Source: Isoetes taiwanensis (lineage: Eukaryota > Streptophyta > Lycopodiopsida > Isoetales > Isoetaceae). From it: a stretch of 64,000 bases of DNA. The stretch spans positions 1,245,062-1,309,061 of the forward strand of contig JAJEKV010000012.1 in NCBI GenBank assembly GCA_021234155.1. The letters are read 5' to 3'. A program made the position numbers and the translations under genes. The notes below the pieces were generated by a model. That model was given only the letters and a program-made list of their open reading frames with translations, ran no database searches and was not told where the DNA came from. Position 1 is the stretch's first letter. Each line of letters opens with the position of its first letter. Shown one piece after another: positions 46,900 through 60,013 of this stretch.

Positions 46900-47830
46900 A
46901 TCTTTTGCACAATTTTTATCAACGCTCCTTGCCTTGGGCATTTCATCACAACTCTCTTTCTTTCAGGTTCAATTTCCTGAGGCCCCAATACCATTTCCCT
47001 ACATTAAATCTTCAATCCTATAATCAAATAAGGGCTCAAATAAAGGCTCTTATGGTCTATGTACTTGTAATGCTTCACTTTGTGCATAAACTCTCGTGCT
47101 TCTATTCTCGCAAAAATACTCTCCATAACCCGATAGTCCTATTTTTATGCTGTATGTCTTTGAAGCTCTATGACCTGTTGATATAGTAGGGTTTTCTTAG
47201 TTTCCACCTATCCTCTCTATCAGTTGATTGAGGAGCCAATGTGTAGATCTAAAGAAGTGATGGTGGCATCTTCACTATGACTATTGTATGTTTTGACTAA
47301 TGATTGAATGTTTTGTTTGTCCCGCTTCATCAACATTATTGCCACGCTTAATGCTTTTACCCTCACGTAAACAGATTGCCACCTTTTACCTTAACACTCT
47401 TGAGATTCCCATAAGTATTTTCCAGTTGCAAACTCTTGATAGCACATTGTTCACCATTTTGTTGATTTGCATGATGGTCAAGTTGTGGAAAACAGGGTTG
47501 CTTGTGCGAGCATAATTTCCGCCTAGTTCTTTTGTTTGCCCCGAACCTCACCAAGTTTTTACCGGTCTTTGTAGAACTGGTAACTCCTTGTCATGTTTTG
47601 ATCCCTCGACCACCACAGGGGAAATAGTTTTGATAAATTAAATGCATAGATTGTATTAACACCTAATAACATGCCTTACTCTCAGCAAGCAGATTCAATT
47701 TGGCTTCCAAAAATGCTATTTTCTGCAAACCATGATGCAATTCAATGAAGCAATAGATTAATGTGTTAAGCCGATCGGAACCCAAAAAACAAAAACACTT
47801 AGTACTCTATCATCTTCGAGATCTTGAGTA
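46900..47830 (-). pseudogene. Unrecognised coding-like block, copy 2
   Basis: Diverged counterpart of 45,690-46,560. The frame at 47,554-47,363 (RTRRKLCSHKQ..., LDHHANQQNGEQ) corresponds to that at 46,422-46,189, and the text QDLEDDRV at ~47,815 corresponds to QDFEDDGV at ~46,570. Overall DNA similarity is modest with many indels. Function unknown; both copies appear decayed. Confidence 0.4.
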
Positions 47831-47839
47831 GTTGGATGT

Positions 47840-49780
47840 GTGGAGTCGAAGCCAAAAAAATCGCTATCATTATTGGCTGAAAGAGATGAAAAGTTGAGTA
47901 GCTCCTGAGTATCTATGCTTTCCGATGCTGCAAAATGCGGTACACTCTAATATTGAATGGAAGTCCAAAATAATATCTATAGGAAGAGGGTCTTACAGGT
48001 AATATTTAGTGGAGAACACAAGCGGAATGAAGGGCACGCCATATCCAGAACGATTGTAGAGTCTTGGTTGCGTTATTTATGTGGCGGCAACAAATGAAAT
48101 TCAAATAATAACCGCGCAAATGTAACCGATGCATCAAACCATTAAAGGTGTTTGATGGTTCCATTATAACTTGTAACAATAGAAAAATGGTTCGCATTGT
48201 TTTGTGGGGTGTATTATGTTCTACAATTATAAAAGGGGCGATATTACGTATGGTTTTGCATCAGGGTTGGAAATTGATTGAAGGGCACCAATTGTGTCCA
48301 CGAGAAGGCCTGTTGGAAACATCAAGTCATGGTGCCCACATTTTCAACCACAGGAGAATTTATAGAAGTTTCAACCACTATTCATGCATAGTTATGAATT
48401 TCCTTCATCTGAACAAGTCACAGCTATGCATAAACTCCTATGCATTTATTAAAACGTACTAAATTTGGGCTACATCCTTGCGTCTTTCTCTGGCAAAAAA
48501 GGAGGGCTCAGGCAGAAGGTTGCAAAAGGCACACTTCAAGATTGTATGACCTGCCTATATCATAAATTTCATAAATACAGAAACTCTTGTATAGAGATGC
48601 GAAAGGATGTAGTATAAATAGAGCAGTGCACTCAAACAGAAAAAAGACAAGTGCACTCAAACAGAAAAAAGACAAGTACTTTATGCAGAAAACACAAGGA
48701 GGTCAATGCAAAGAAATAGAGGGAATTTGCATGTTTGCTAATTGTTATGTATAAATTGCATAAACCAAACACATAATTGCTCGTTTGCTAATTAGAACTA
48801 TGTTTGCCCTAGAATCTAGTAAATGAATGCCCATTGTTGTCCCACATAAATAGCAACGTGTATCTATTGTCCTTTAATGTAAGATTGTTCATTTAGAGCC
48901 TAATAATAAATAGTAGCTGTATGAAATCACCCCTTATAAAACCTCCATTGAAATACATTTGATTAGCAAGTTCGACAATGTATTTAAAGCTTTAACCTTT
49001 ACAAATTGACATATGTGCCTAAGTTTGTTATGGACAACAATTATCTCATGGGTATTCAAAAAATGGGAAAGTTATTTAGCTAGTTAGTAATTTCTTAAGT
49101 TATACCACATTGCTCGCATTCATTAGGGCGTATCCTTTTACTTTCTTCTTGCTTTGCCCTCCTCTTTAGAGATGCAAAACTTGCACTTCCTTCTCACATG
49201 CCCTTCTGAATCCGCACATGATACCTTTCATTGTCATGCAACATGGGACCTATCATTGTGTTGGTTGGTCTTGATGCAAAGTGGCAACTATCTTACATTT
49301 AATTATGTAGCTACATGTTAATGCGGGTTTACTATGAAGATGGCAATATTATTCAAGCAATGGGACCAAATTGATGTGGGGCAACACTTGCCCGGCAACA
49401 CTGGGCACGCGTTTACTAGTTCAATTTTATATTACAAAACACCACCTACACCATATCCTATAATTTGCTATACAAAGTAATCAAACGTGCTTTTGACTAG
49501 TTTTGTAATATCCAAGTTTGTCATAAAAATTATATTATGCTTGGCTGGTATATCTTTGAGGTACTTGCCTGGCCATTTGTGTGGATTCTTAATTCTTCCT
49601 TTTCTTCCTTTGCTTACGTTAGTTTGCCATTTAATGAGAAACATTTTGATTCTCAATAAATAAGCGTTGTAATGAGAATCTTCCTTCTTTTTCGGCCTCT
49701 GTTTACTTTAGTTTGACATTTATCAAGAAATTTAAAAATGCATGTTAGGCACCACCTAAACATGCAGTTTATAATGTCAA
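47840..49780. other. No recognisable gene
   Basis: AT-rich sequence. The longest frame (48,148-48,462, plus) has no known motif. A 25-bp tandem repeat lies at 48,626-48,675. Confidence 0.35.
48626..48675. repeat. 25-bp tandem repeat, two exact copies
   Basis: gtgcactcaaacagaaaaaa + gacaa is present twice in direct succession. Confidence 0.95.
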
Positions 49781-50895
49781 AGGTTGTCAACTATACGATG
49801 CTCCAATCGTACAAATATGGGGAATTTCCGTCCCGTGGCGACTGCATCACCATGGAAGGGCCCTCCATCTAACTCGGACCACTTGGGATGGCCAAGTGTC
49901 CGGGTGAAGGACACGGAGGTGTCATTCATCCCATGTCCTCTATGGGAATCCTATACAGTGAAAGCATACATACATGTTAGCACCTAGCAATCATACATAG
50001 AATAATATACCATCACGAAAGGTGGTCCATCCATCATCATATAAACAACAACAGAAGTACAAGATACCATGAATATACCGTAAATAAGGGTTCTACCCTG
50101 GGCTCAAACTCCATGGGGTCGACTGACGGTCATGGCCTTAAGATAACAGCATACAGAGGTATAACATGGCGTTGGCTGTCATAGAACAAGCCAGTGTAGT
50201 CCACTCCAGCTGCCCCTCCTGTGCACACTTTGCAGATAGGCTGAAACATGCTATGGCATGATTGTAACCTTTCGGAGATGCAATCTCATGGATTCACCCT
50301 ACGAGACTACTCCGGGTTACATCTCCCCGGTCCGATGAGGCAGGTTAGGGAGGTGTCCCTTTCCCGGGCACAATGAATCCCTAGGTATGCTAGAGAATGC
50401 GTGCCTCCTTAGCGACCCTCGCATCCGTACCCGATTTGAACCCCCCAAAATCCATGGGCTGCCTCGGCGCACCCATCGAGCCCAGGACGTCCATATAGGC
50501 ACGTATCATGCGACCCAAGAGAAGTCATACCCATACTCGGGCCCAACGCGAGGACCGACTATAAGCCTAACACACTGTAGGAGCCCCAGTAGCTGCGCTC
50601 AGGAAGGCTCCACCCCCGCTTCACCATAATACCCGTTATCTGGTGCTCAATCACATCGTAGCCTCCACAGCCAGGTGGACTCTTGTGCACAGGCCGCGTT
50701 TATTGGGATTTACGGGATTCTAGCTAGGAGCATCTCTACTTCTACATAGCCTTTAGGTCTCTACCCCCCTTAATCCCCACAAACACAGGAGGAACAGAAA
50801 GAAAACTATCATTATACATCCATCCATCCATAGCTTAAAATAGAACATAAAATAGAGATTAACCATACATCTATTCATACAAGGGTTAATCCTCG
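49781..50895. other. GC-richer unrecognised sequence into which the LTR element inserted
   Basis: Composition resembles 1-5.9 kb. Both contain ctttaggtctctaccccc (5,501 and 50,750), so they may be remnants of one retroelement family, but no protein motif was identified and the rest of the similarity is weak by eye. Confidence 0.3.
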
Positions 50896-50900
50896 CTATC

Positions 50901-51651
50901 TGATACGATTCATTGTTTATGGGGAAACTACTCAACTGATCAACAGCATCTTAATTGTAGAACAAGATCTGATTATCATATATCACAGACAAATACATTG
51001 AAGAGCACGATTAACCACCCAACCGGATCCACTGGGTTATGGCAAAACACAAGTGCTACGGCAAACAAAAGTTCTGGCATCTGGCTTATTGGCCTTCCAG
51101 ACTAATCTAGCTACTCCTAGTAGCCACACATCATAAAAGCAATTGCAGATCTGTGAAGTCGCTATGGCAGTAATTTGTGATCCCTTGTCACCTTTTCGGC
51201 CATTACTCCCTCATACGGATGAACTAGAATATGTGCCATCTTAATTCGGAAACTAGACTCCGAGCCGGTTCCAACGAGGTAAAGGTCATTGCAATCCGAC
51301 CTCTGGTTGCCGAGATACGTCCAACTGAAGTTTAGGTTCTATTTATAGAGACTTTAGCCTTTTTTAGCCGGCAGTTGCCTTTTTTCTCAAAATATCTCCT
51401 TGCCTTTAATTAGATTATATGACTTATCATATGGGACATTATCTATGATCTTTTTCTCAACCAATAATCCTCCCAATGATAGTGCCTCGACCCCTTCCAT
51501 AAATATCAATGGTTCTTCACACCCATATGCTATGTTATCCTATGCCCCTTTATATTATTAGGTGACCTTAGGAATAACATTTACATAGTATTTGCCATAA
51601 TTCCAATAACCCATTCGCCGTGGACCTCTCCCCCGTGCTTGCTCCATATCA
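50901..51651 (-). repeat. 3' LTR of the non-autonomous element
   Basis: Same length as its partner. Begins tgatacgattcattg and ends gctccatatca in plus orientation. The sequence just inside it (51,652-51,664, atccatcccttctc) reads as a purine tract on the minus strand, the expected position of the polypurine tract. Confidence 0.95.
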
Positions 51652-51829
51652 ATCCATCCCTTCTCAAAAAGACATCGTCCGCGATCGTCTGAGTACACTC
51701 CAATTTGGTCCATCCCTTCTCAAGGTGGTTGTTCCACAATCAATGTGCACCTGGGAATTTATTAGACCCTGCGAACTCAGGAAACAGTTATATACATTAT
51801 TGTACTTCCACAATACTTTATATCTTGGA

Positions 51830-52030
51830 ACCTCCGCGTCCCTATTCTTTTAATCTCTGCAAAACTCTATAAGCAGTTATGGATATCCGCATACTTCCGC
51901 AGTACGATATATCCTTGTACCTCCGTGGTACATTATTATCTTTCGTACCTCTGCGGTACTACTTGATTGTATCTCCACGATACCAAACTATTGTATCTCC
52001 GCGATACAGTATCTCCGCGATACTGATGTA
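51830..52030. repeat. Internal ~30-bp tandem repeats of the LTR element
   Basis: Repeated units of the form gtacctccgcggtac / tatctccgcgatac, themselves near-palindromic, at least five copies. Directly followed (52,030-52,200) by a ~65-bp unit (ggcctattgtgttgcaacc, acaattaccaatctacc) in three copies. Confidence 0.85.
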
Positions 52031-52654
52031 ATTTTTGTCAGGCCTATTGTGTTGCAACCACAATTACCACTCTTCAAAAACTTACATCTAATGCGCTCTT
52101 GTTCAAGCCTATTGTGCTGCAGACACAATTACTAATCTACCAAGAGGCATTCACAATTATGCACCATGTTCAGGCCTATTACGTTGCAATCATAATTACC
52201 AATCTACCATGGATACACACAAGAAATAAAATTCTTATTCTCTATTCCGCATAAAGGAAATCAACTTACAAACTTTACCCATAAGTGTCCCATAGGAAAT
52301 AATTTGAGATTCCGCATCCAAATTTTAGCGTCCATATTCTTGACAGCTTGTATATAAAAGTGTCCTCCCCAATGCTTAACACTAAGCAAACCTACAAATA
52401 AGGTCAAGTGTTAATATAGATGACTTCCCAAGTCAAATATTTATATAAATGACCCCCACGGCCAATCAGTCTCTCAGATCACCATGATCTGACTCCGCAA
52501 TCCCAAGCAGGATGCTTTTGTGGTTCTCCATACTCAGGCTTAAAGTTTGGAATTTACACAGGCTCAAATGACCAAGATGAACTTCTAGAGATGGCAAGAG
52601 GTTATGGCAGGTAGTTTGGCTAATATGACAAAGCAGAGCTCAATGTTTTGCAGC

Positions 52655-52745
52655 AGTGGTTTACTTGTCTCCATGACAAGCTATTTGTCTCCATGACAAC
52701 TCGTCTCCACAATAAACTACTTGTCTCCATGACAAGCTTTTCCAC
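52655..52745. repeat. Internal cttgtctccatgacaa repeats of the LTR element
   Basis: Four to five degenerate copies of acttgtctccatgacaagct, a unit that is itself partly palindromic (cttgtc...gacaag). A third distinct minisatellite inside the same 1.4-kb interior. Confidence 0.85.
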
Positions 52746-53030
52746 GACAACCCAGCAGTCACAATCCCCAAAGGATCATAGAAGTTTCTCCAATAATCCG
52801 AACTCGTTCACAATAAGTCGGTCCATATACTTCGAGCATTCTCCACGAAAGCACCAACTTTTCTTTCCTCTGCTACTGATGCTCCAGCTTCTCTTGCAGC
52901 AATAGTCGCCAAATCCACCTTAGTTCCACTAACTGCTCTATTATTGAAACCATATGATTTTCAGATTAGAGCGTCCAAATTCCACTGGTGATCCCATTGC
53001 CCATGGTTCCCAAAAGAATCGTAAACCTCT

Positions 53031-53042
53031 GCTCTGATACCA
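53031..53042 (-). other. Primer-binding site, initiator tRNA-Met type
   Basis: On the minus strand TGGTATCAGAGC lies two bases inside the 5' LTR (53,045-53,795). It is the standard primer site complementary to the 3' end of plant initiator tRNA-Met and fixes the element's orientation as minus. Confidence 0.92.
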
Positions 53043-53044
53043 CT

Positions 53045-53795
53045 TGATATGATTCATTGTTTATGGGGAAACTACTCAACTGATCAACAGCATCTTAATT
53101 GTAGAACAAGATCTGATTATTATATATCACAGACAAATACATTGAAGAGCACGATTAACCACCCAACCGGATCCACTGGGTTATGGCAAAACACAAGTGC
53201 TACGGCAAACAAAAGCTCTGGCATCTGGCTTATTGGCCTTCCAGACTAATCTAGCTACTCCTAGTAGCCACACATCATAAAAGCAATTGCAGATCTGTGA
53301 AGTCGCTATGGCAGTAATTTGTGATCCCTTATCACCTTTTCGGCCATTACTCCCTTATACGGATGAATTAGGATATGTGCCATCTTAATTCGGAAACTAG
53401 ACTCCGAGCCGGTTCCAACTAGGTAAAGGTCGTTGCAATCCGACCTCTGGTTGCCGAGATACATCCAACTAAAGTTTAGGTTCTATTTATAGAGACTTTA
53501 GCCTTTTTTAGCCGGCAGTTGCCTTTTTTCTCAAAATATCTCCTTGCCTTTAATTAGATTATATGACTTATCATATGGGACATTATCTATGATCTTTTTC
53601 TCAACCAATAATCCTCCCAATGATAGTGCCTCGACCCCTTCCATAAATATCAATGGTTCTTCACACCCATATGCTATGTTATCCTATGCCCCTTTATATT
53701 ATTAGGTGACCTTAGGAATAACATTTACATAGTATTTGCCATAATTCCAATCACCCATTCGCCGTGGACCTCTCCCCCGTGCTTGCTCCATATCA
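53045..53795 (-). repeat. 5' LTR of the non-autonomous element
   Basis: Partner of 50,901-51,651. Being 5' on the minus strand it should carry the promoter; no TATA box was assigned with confidence. Confidence 0.95.
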
Positions 53796-53800
53796 CTATC

Positions 53801-56800
53801 TTCTAAGCATACGAGGGTTAACCCTATGAGTATCTAGGAATCCAAGCTATCTACATACTAACCAGAATCATAGCTAGATCCAGTATCTCTCTGGTTCTCC
53901 ATCCTTCTGGCTGGTGCAAGGTTGAACAACAACTCCTCCTCCACCAATCCCTCCCCCAATTCGAATTGGGGCAAATTGGGTTTGGGTGTCCCAAATTGGC
54001 AAGCCTGCCTTGCCTAATTGATTTTAGGCCAGGTGGCAGCTCTAGGTTGGTTAATATTAACTAATTTAATATTTCAACCCCTTCTAATATTAGGTTAAAT
54101 ATTAACTAATTTAATATTTTAACCTCTAATCCATCTTGTTAATTTGAAATTTTCCGGTTTGACCAAAAACTTTTTTGGAATTCTTTTTAGCTTAATTTCC
54201 TAAGATTTTTAGATTTGTGGCAGCCGTAAAAAATTTCCGATTGTCCAAAAATCATAGAACTCTGTTATGTAGGACTTTGGGTTTTCGATTTCCACTCTTA
54301 TCTTCTCAGGAGGGCATGTCGGATCGATGCCATGCAGAACCCGCATGCATCTGGATGGCATCCATATGAAGGATAACTTCAGAGGACGGAAACTTCAGAG
54401 GACGGATTTGCAAGCCAGGCGCTTCCCACGCCATGTTATACTACAAGTAAGTGTTGGGCTTTACCCTCATCTTTTTTGTTAATTGGTTTCATCCAAATTT
54501 GCGAATGCAGGAATCTGTATATCTCTGCATGCCAATAATCCATTCTTTTGATGAATGCACGGCTTGCTTGGATTAAATTGTTTCTATTTCTACTTCAAAC
54601 AGCGTAACGTTTTTGTTCTGCTTTCTTCTATTTCTACTTCAAACATCGTGATTTTTTGTTCTGCTTTGACTGCGTCAGCATTGATCTCATTAGTTCGTCT
54701 AGAATATAGATTCTTATTTGCTCTCTGCACTTGAATTCCCTGTCTAGATTCTTATTTGCTTAGAATCGGTTAACTTGGACTGAAAGCTTGGACTTAACAG
54801 GGATTCAGTTAACCTGGGTACATAACAAAGCTTGGACTAGAAATCAGTTAACAAGTGCATTTGAAGGATACTTCCACCTTAGGTAGCTAAAAACATAACC
54901 TATCGCAAATGAGGTATGTTTCACCATTTGTGTTAGCATAGCTTCACATATAGCTTTAGAGTACTTAGCTCCTTCCAAGCTTAGAATGCCAACAAAATGG
55001 TGGACCAATCTTTATGAAATGCTAAAGTGCAGCAAATTTGGGAGCTTCAAGTGTTTAATCTCCTCTTCTTGCATTTAATGATATATATATTCCTTATCTA
55101 GGCAACATAAAAGCGAACTGCTTGCTTTTTATGCTTGAAAACCATTTTTATTTGTTCTTTTTTCTCCATATCTATTCCTTTTGCTTGAAGGTCAGTTCAC
55201 GGAATTCACCTCATCCATAAGATGGTGACTGAAGAGAATGACTATTTACCGCTCCTGTAGCTATCTACTATTTAACAGATGTTAAAAGCAACTATTGCTG
55301 CTCCTCCATCTCAAGAAACTCAATTATTATGCCTGAAAAACTTGCTTTTCTTTGGCTTCTCTAGAAATTGATTTATTTTCATTTATTTACAATATTTTCT
55401 TTATTCTTTTATGATATGTTACAGGTAACTAAATACTGCATGTACGTATCAATATTTGAAATAAGCCTTTAATAAGTTGGTCGTGAATGAAAAGCAATTC
55501 TACTTTGAGCAGGATTTTGTGAATAAGAATCACAAGCCAGTCAAAGGTTATGCATCAGAAAGAACTTCTCTCAAACGGAGGTATGTTGGCTTTGTACGTC
55601 AATAATTTAGACATGCTGCCCTCATTTTGATATGTTTTACGTATTTTGTGATGATTATAGTAGATGTTTGGAAATTAGATCATGGATGTAATAGGGAGAC
55701 ATCCACTTGAATTTCAAGGAATTTGGGAATGTAGATGAAGTGGTCGTGTTGTGAATTCGCCTAGGTGCTCCAGTTCATTCTCAGACAATATCGACTTTAA
55801 GATGCAAGCATTTTGTTTCTATGCATTTTGTTCTGACTTCTCTATTTTGTTTGCTTTGCGTCCATATATAGGTATTGTTATGAACTTTAAGAATCTCAGT
55901 ATTCCATGAATGTACATATGAAGTCTGAATTTTAAACATGAAATTATCCAGGCATGTTAAAAGGGGTTTCCTGTTACGTCATGTCATCATGTGAGGGACA
56001 TGCAAGTATACATCACCATCCAATCTCCTAATATTTTTAAAAGAAAACAATGCTTTCTTACTTGATAATAGTAGTTGTGAGGCAGTTCTATTTCGAGATT
56101 GGAGGATCAAGGTGTGCACAATCCTACATCACAGGTTGGTACGAGAGGAATCAGCTGATGCTTACATTGACAGGAATATAAGAAACATGCTTATATTGGT
56201 GAGGCAATAAAAATATGTTCCAATTGGGACTATCACAGAGACCTCAAATCTAAATGAGGGATGAAATCATCAGTGATGTTAATGATGCACCTTTAAACAT
56301 AACCTATCTCTTATATAGACCTCATGTTCCAGATTTGGATTTCAAAGCTACATTCCAGTTGTTATGTGGACGTTTTTAAGATGCTAATACCCTAGAGGTA
56401 TCAGGTTTTTTCTCATTTATTCTTCAAATCCGTGGATCAAGAGCATTTCTTAGAGCATATTAATTAGATTTGATGGATGTGGTACAGACCGGTCTAATAG
56501 AGCATTGGAATCCACAGATGATCCATGCTTCTAAAGTTCTTATAAATCTTCTTCAGCTAGCATAAACATATCTGGTTTGTAAGCTTTGTCAAAGATGTTA
56601 TATCTGGATTGGCTCTAGCTCACAAAATTCAACTTCTTTGTCCATCTCCCTTTTTGGTCTCCTTTGTCCATCTGCCTTTTTGTTGCTAGAATCATCACAA
56701 GTAAAAATGGAAGTCAGTGCAACACTCCATTTCTCTCCCTTCAATTTTGAGAAGCCTGAGGTCATCGAAACTCCTTAGGCTCACATTCTTAAATCTAACA

Positions 56801-57430
56801 TTTGCAAGTTTCCAAGTAATTGATTAGCCTTTTCTTTCTAGGTACTTGATTGTTGTTGATTTGTGTCATTGTGTAATATAGATCATCTTATTAGTGAAGC
56901 TGTAGCACTTTTGAATAACATATATGACTTGATTATTCATAGGAAAACCATTCGAAATTATGAGTTTTGCTCTTCTCATACTTTATATATATTGGACCTG
57001 ATAAAGAGCCAGAGAAAACTGCTCTATAATACAATACATCTCAACAAAGATAAGTGCACTTTTTGCTCCTCTCTCAATATACATTGATATACATTCCAAA
57101 ATGGCTGCAAATTGTTCAGATATGTCAAAACACATTACGCAGAAAGAATTACTGGAATGAGTATTCAGCAATGAGGATTGCACAATCTAAAACATGTACC
57201 ACACATGCAAAAGGGTAAGCGTTCTAATTTGTTGGGGAATTGTATGTCAGGTATTTTGGAGAGCCTATTTATCGTTGAATCATTTTCCTGTCATAGTCTC
57301 TGTCTACTCACCACCATATATTCAAACTAATCGGTATGCACACGTAAATCTGCATTGCATGATCTATTTCTAGTATTTATTGTCTATCTAAAATTTGAAC
57401 TGCTGGCAATAACCTTATAGTTTAGGAGTT
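53801..57430. other. Mostly featureless AT-rich DNA with short tandem repeats
   Basis: Includes a duplicated aatattaactaatttaatat motif (54,050-54,125) and a ~52-bp tandem unit (ctatttctacttcaaacagc and variant, 54,585-54,670). One stretch at 55,512-55,582 is bounded by gcag and gaggtatgt and reads DFVNKNHKPVKGYASER, which might be an isolated exon, but no partner exon was found. No gene can be supported. Confidence 0.35.
53954..53971. repeat. 18-bp perfect palindrome
   Basis: ccccaattcgaattgggg is its own reverse complement. It lies ~155 bp right of the LTR element in the older sequence that it interrupted. Confidence 0.95.
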
Positions 57431-57431
57431 A

Positions 57432-57785
57432 ATGGAACTGCATACACCACCGTCAGCCTCACCACATGGGGTCTGAATGTCCCACTTTAAAGTTCAAGAG
57501 TTATTATAACTGTATCCGCCACCTTAGAACTGTATCCATGAACCCGCTGTTAGCATGGAAGAACGTTCATATTATATTTTCTGCAAGCTTCATATTATAT
57601 TTTCTGGCTGATAGTAGTGCAACTAAGAAACAATCCATACACCACCTTCAGTCTCATCACCTCACCTCGGGTCTGAATCTCCCACTTTGAAGTTCAAGAG
57701 CTATTAGAACTACATGCACCATATTGGGTCTCCTGTTAGCATGGAAGAATGTTCATATTACATTTTCTGCAAGCTGTATAATAAA
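57432..57785. repeat. ~210-bp imperfect direct duplication
   Basis: The text from tacaccacc.tcagcctca through gggtctgaat, cccactttaaagttcaagag and tgttagcatggaagaacgtt to attttctgcaagct occurs at 57,432-57,595 and again at 57,640-57,775. A further copy of the linker (ctggctgatagtagtgcaac) recurs at 57,968. Confidence 0.85.
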
Positions 57786-57789
57786 ACAA

Positions 57790-59535
57790 TAATGCCAGAC
57801 AACATTTCTGAGTGAGCACAATCTACATGATTCTCTATCTTGGATCTGAATGCATGACTCTCATATTTTATACCCACTTCATCCCCTAGATGTACCTGAA
57901 CATGTTTCTAATATAACATCGTTCTCTACTATAAATAATTAGGCTCTTGCAAATTCAATCAATTCTCTGGCTGATAGTAGTGCAACTAAGAAACAATTCA
58001 TTTATCACTCCATTAGATAATAGCAGGTCATGAATCTCTATCATAGTCATAACTTTGCATAATTCAACCTAACTTAGTTATAGATACAACTTCTATATCC
58101 ATTTAGACCATCATAATACTAAGGAGCTTCTTTTATGAAGTTTACAGGGCCATTCTATTGCAGCTGGATAGAAACATTTCTTCTTGTGAAGTATGAACTT
58201 TGAAAAATAGCATGTGACAGCTTCCCTTGGCATGTTTAGAATTGTACTAATATTGCGCAATAAAAGCTTATATTTTTCACCATGGTTTAGGTGAGAAGGG
58301 CGAAAAGATTAAACAACTGACATCTTGAGTATAGAAGAGGTATATTTGCATCTGGATCTTTGACAGATGACATTAGAAGAGCCTACTACCTTCTCTTTAT
58401 TGATTTGTTGCAATGCAGTTGCTTTGGATGTCTGACATATTTAACGTATCCTAGAGTGTCCTTGCCTTGCATGGAGTAGCAATTTATGGATTTTGCTGTA
58501 TGCCTCAGGTTCAACCAAGAAATGGGCCCAAAAAAAGCTGACTGGTATATCCAGCATAAATAAGATCTACACAAATATTACTTGGTTGCAATGTCCCAGA
58601 TACAATATTTTAAAATCTCAGATTTAATAAGATGTTGCAATAGGTGCTCTCTTGAAATTTCAGATTAAATAACATGTCGCACAAAGGTAATTTGATTTCG
58701 AAATTATTCTGATCAAGTTATGGAAAAAAATGCACATCTTACAGCATATTTGTTATTGAATACCATGTTCACATTGTCCAAACACTATCACTTTCAATCT
58801 AGAATTTTAGAACAAAGTAGTTGCTAAGAAATTCAAGATAATTTGTCAATGGGAAGCATGCCTGTATGAGAAGGAGGCATTTTGCATGGTGTTTATCCAG
58901 ATGGATTCTTTTGAGTTGTCATTTGCATCACTATTTGTTTGGAATGTAGTTGAAACGGGAATGCCTTAATGAAAGAAGTACTCATCTATATCGTTTGACT
59001 TTAGATTCAACAAAACTAACAATTAAGGCCACTTCGTTTCTTTAGTGTGGGGTAATTTAAGGTGATTTTATACAATTTGAGGTGATTCTATGAGTTGTGG
59101 CTTCCGTTTTGATCACATGATTCCCATTTCAATGTTCTCATGCTATTAGTTCCTTTTTTATCACATGATGTCCATTTCAATATTCCTATGCTAGCATTCA
59201 ATTAGCTAGATTGTTAGTTCAATAACAAATTCTTATGGTGCACGGTAACAATTTCATTCCAAGTATCCTATTAATTTTCCAATAGCACAAGCTCTAGGAT
59301 CACCAATGGACAAGTGCAATGAATCAGTATCTTGCATATCAATTCACTCGAGTTATGCAAAATCTTCTACGTTGCTTGCTGAAGATAAAATTGTCTAGGC
59401 AATTATCATTCAAAACTCCTTAATTCAACCTAGGAACAATTTAGGAATCCATATCACGTACATATGTTTTCAATATTTTCAATGATCATAGGTTGCTACA
59501 GTAAAACCACTATTCATTTGAAATACTTCGAACAT
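57790..59535. other. No gene seen
   Basis: AT-rich, only short accidental frames, no convincing repeat apart from the linker copy at 57,968. Confidence 0.4.
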
Positions 59536-59981
59536 TGTAGCAATAGGAATTTGACCCCGAGAACCCAAGCTTCTTTGATTTAGTCAGATCGTCAACTTAC
59601 AATCCAGGAGCACTACACACTAGATTAATTCATCTTGTATTTATCTTGGTCAATCCAGCTCATGCCGGACCGATCTCTGTGTTGCCGGGCCGATCGGTCA
59701 GCTTATCCGGAATGCACTATTTTGGCACCATACTATTGCTCCATATATTAAGTAATATCTTTCTATAATAGACCCACTAAAAATATCTGAACCTTTTCGA
59801 ATGTTTAAACCAGACCTTATGGGATATTTAACCCAACTTTCATACCTTAGGCTTAAGCATCGAATTCTAATATTTGAGTCTCCATGTGGATCTTCGTTTA
59901 AGGATTATGATCATCTCCTAGATCATTACTTGTTTCAAGACCAAACTTATCTTAAAGCTACACCATCGAACTAATATTACA
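59536..59981 (-). repeat. Candidate 3' LTR of the copia element
   Basis: On the minus strand the element's coding frame ends with TGA at 60,016-60,014, followed by a purine stretch (aaaagggagatca) and TGTAATATTAG, a plausible LTR start at 59,981. The other end is guessed at 59,536, where tgtagcaatagg would give the LTR end ...TACA. The partner LTR is outside the window, so the left boundary is unverified. Confidence 0.4.
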
Positions 59982-60013
59982 TGATCTCCCTTTTATTCTC
60001 ACATACTTCCCCT

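Larger units (their letters stand above)
50896..53800 (-). mobile_element. Complete non-autonomous LTR retrotransposon (LARD/TRIM-like)
   Basis: Two 751-bp direct LTRs (50,901-51,651 and 53,045-53,795) start TGAT and end ATCA and are flanked by the 5-bp target duplication ctatc (50,896-50,900 and 53,796-53,800). By eye the LTRs differ at about a dozen positions (~98% identical), so the insertion is fairly young. The primer site and polypurine tract place it on the minus strand. The 1,393-bp interior encodes no gag or pol, so it must be mobilised by another element's proteins. Confidence 0.95.

Noticed and set aside
54480-56300. Multi-exon gene suggested by several GT/AG-like borders
   Set aside because: Only one short stretch (55,512-55,582) reads plausibly as an exon; no chain of exons or protein family could be assembled.
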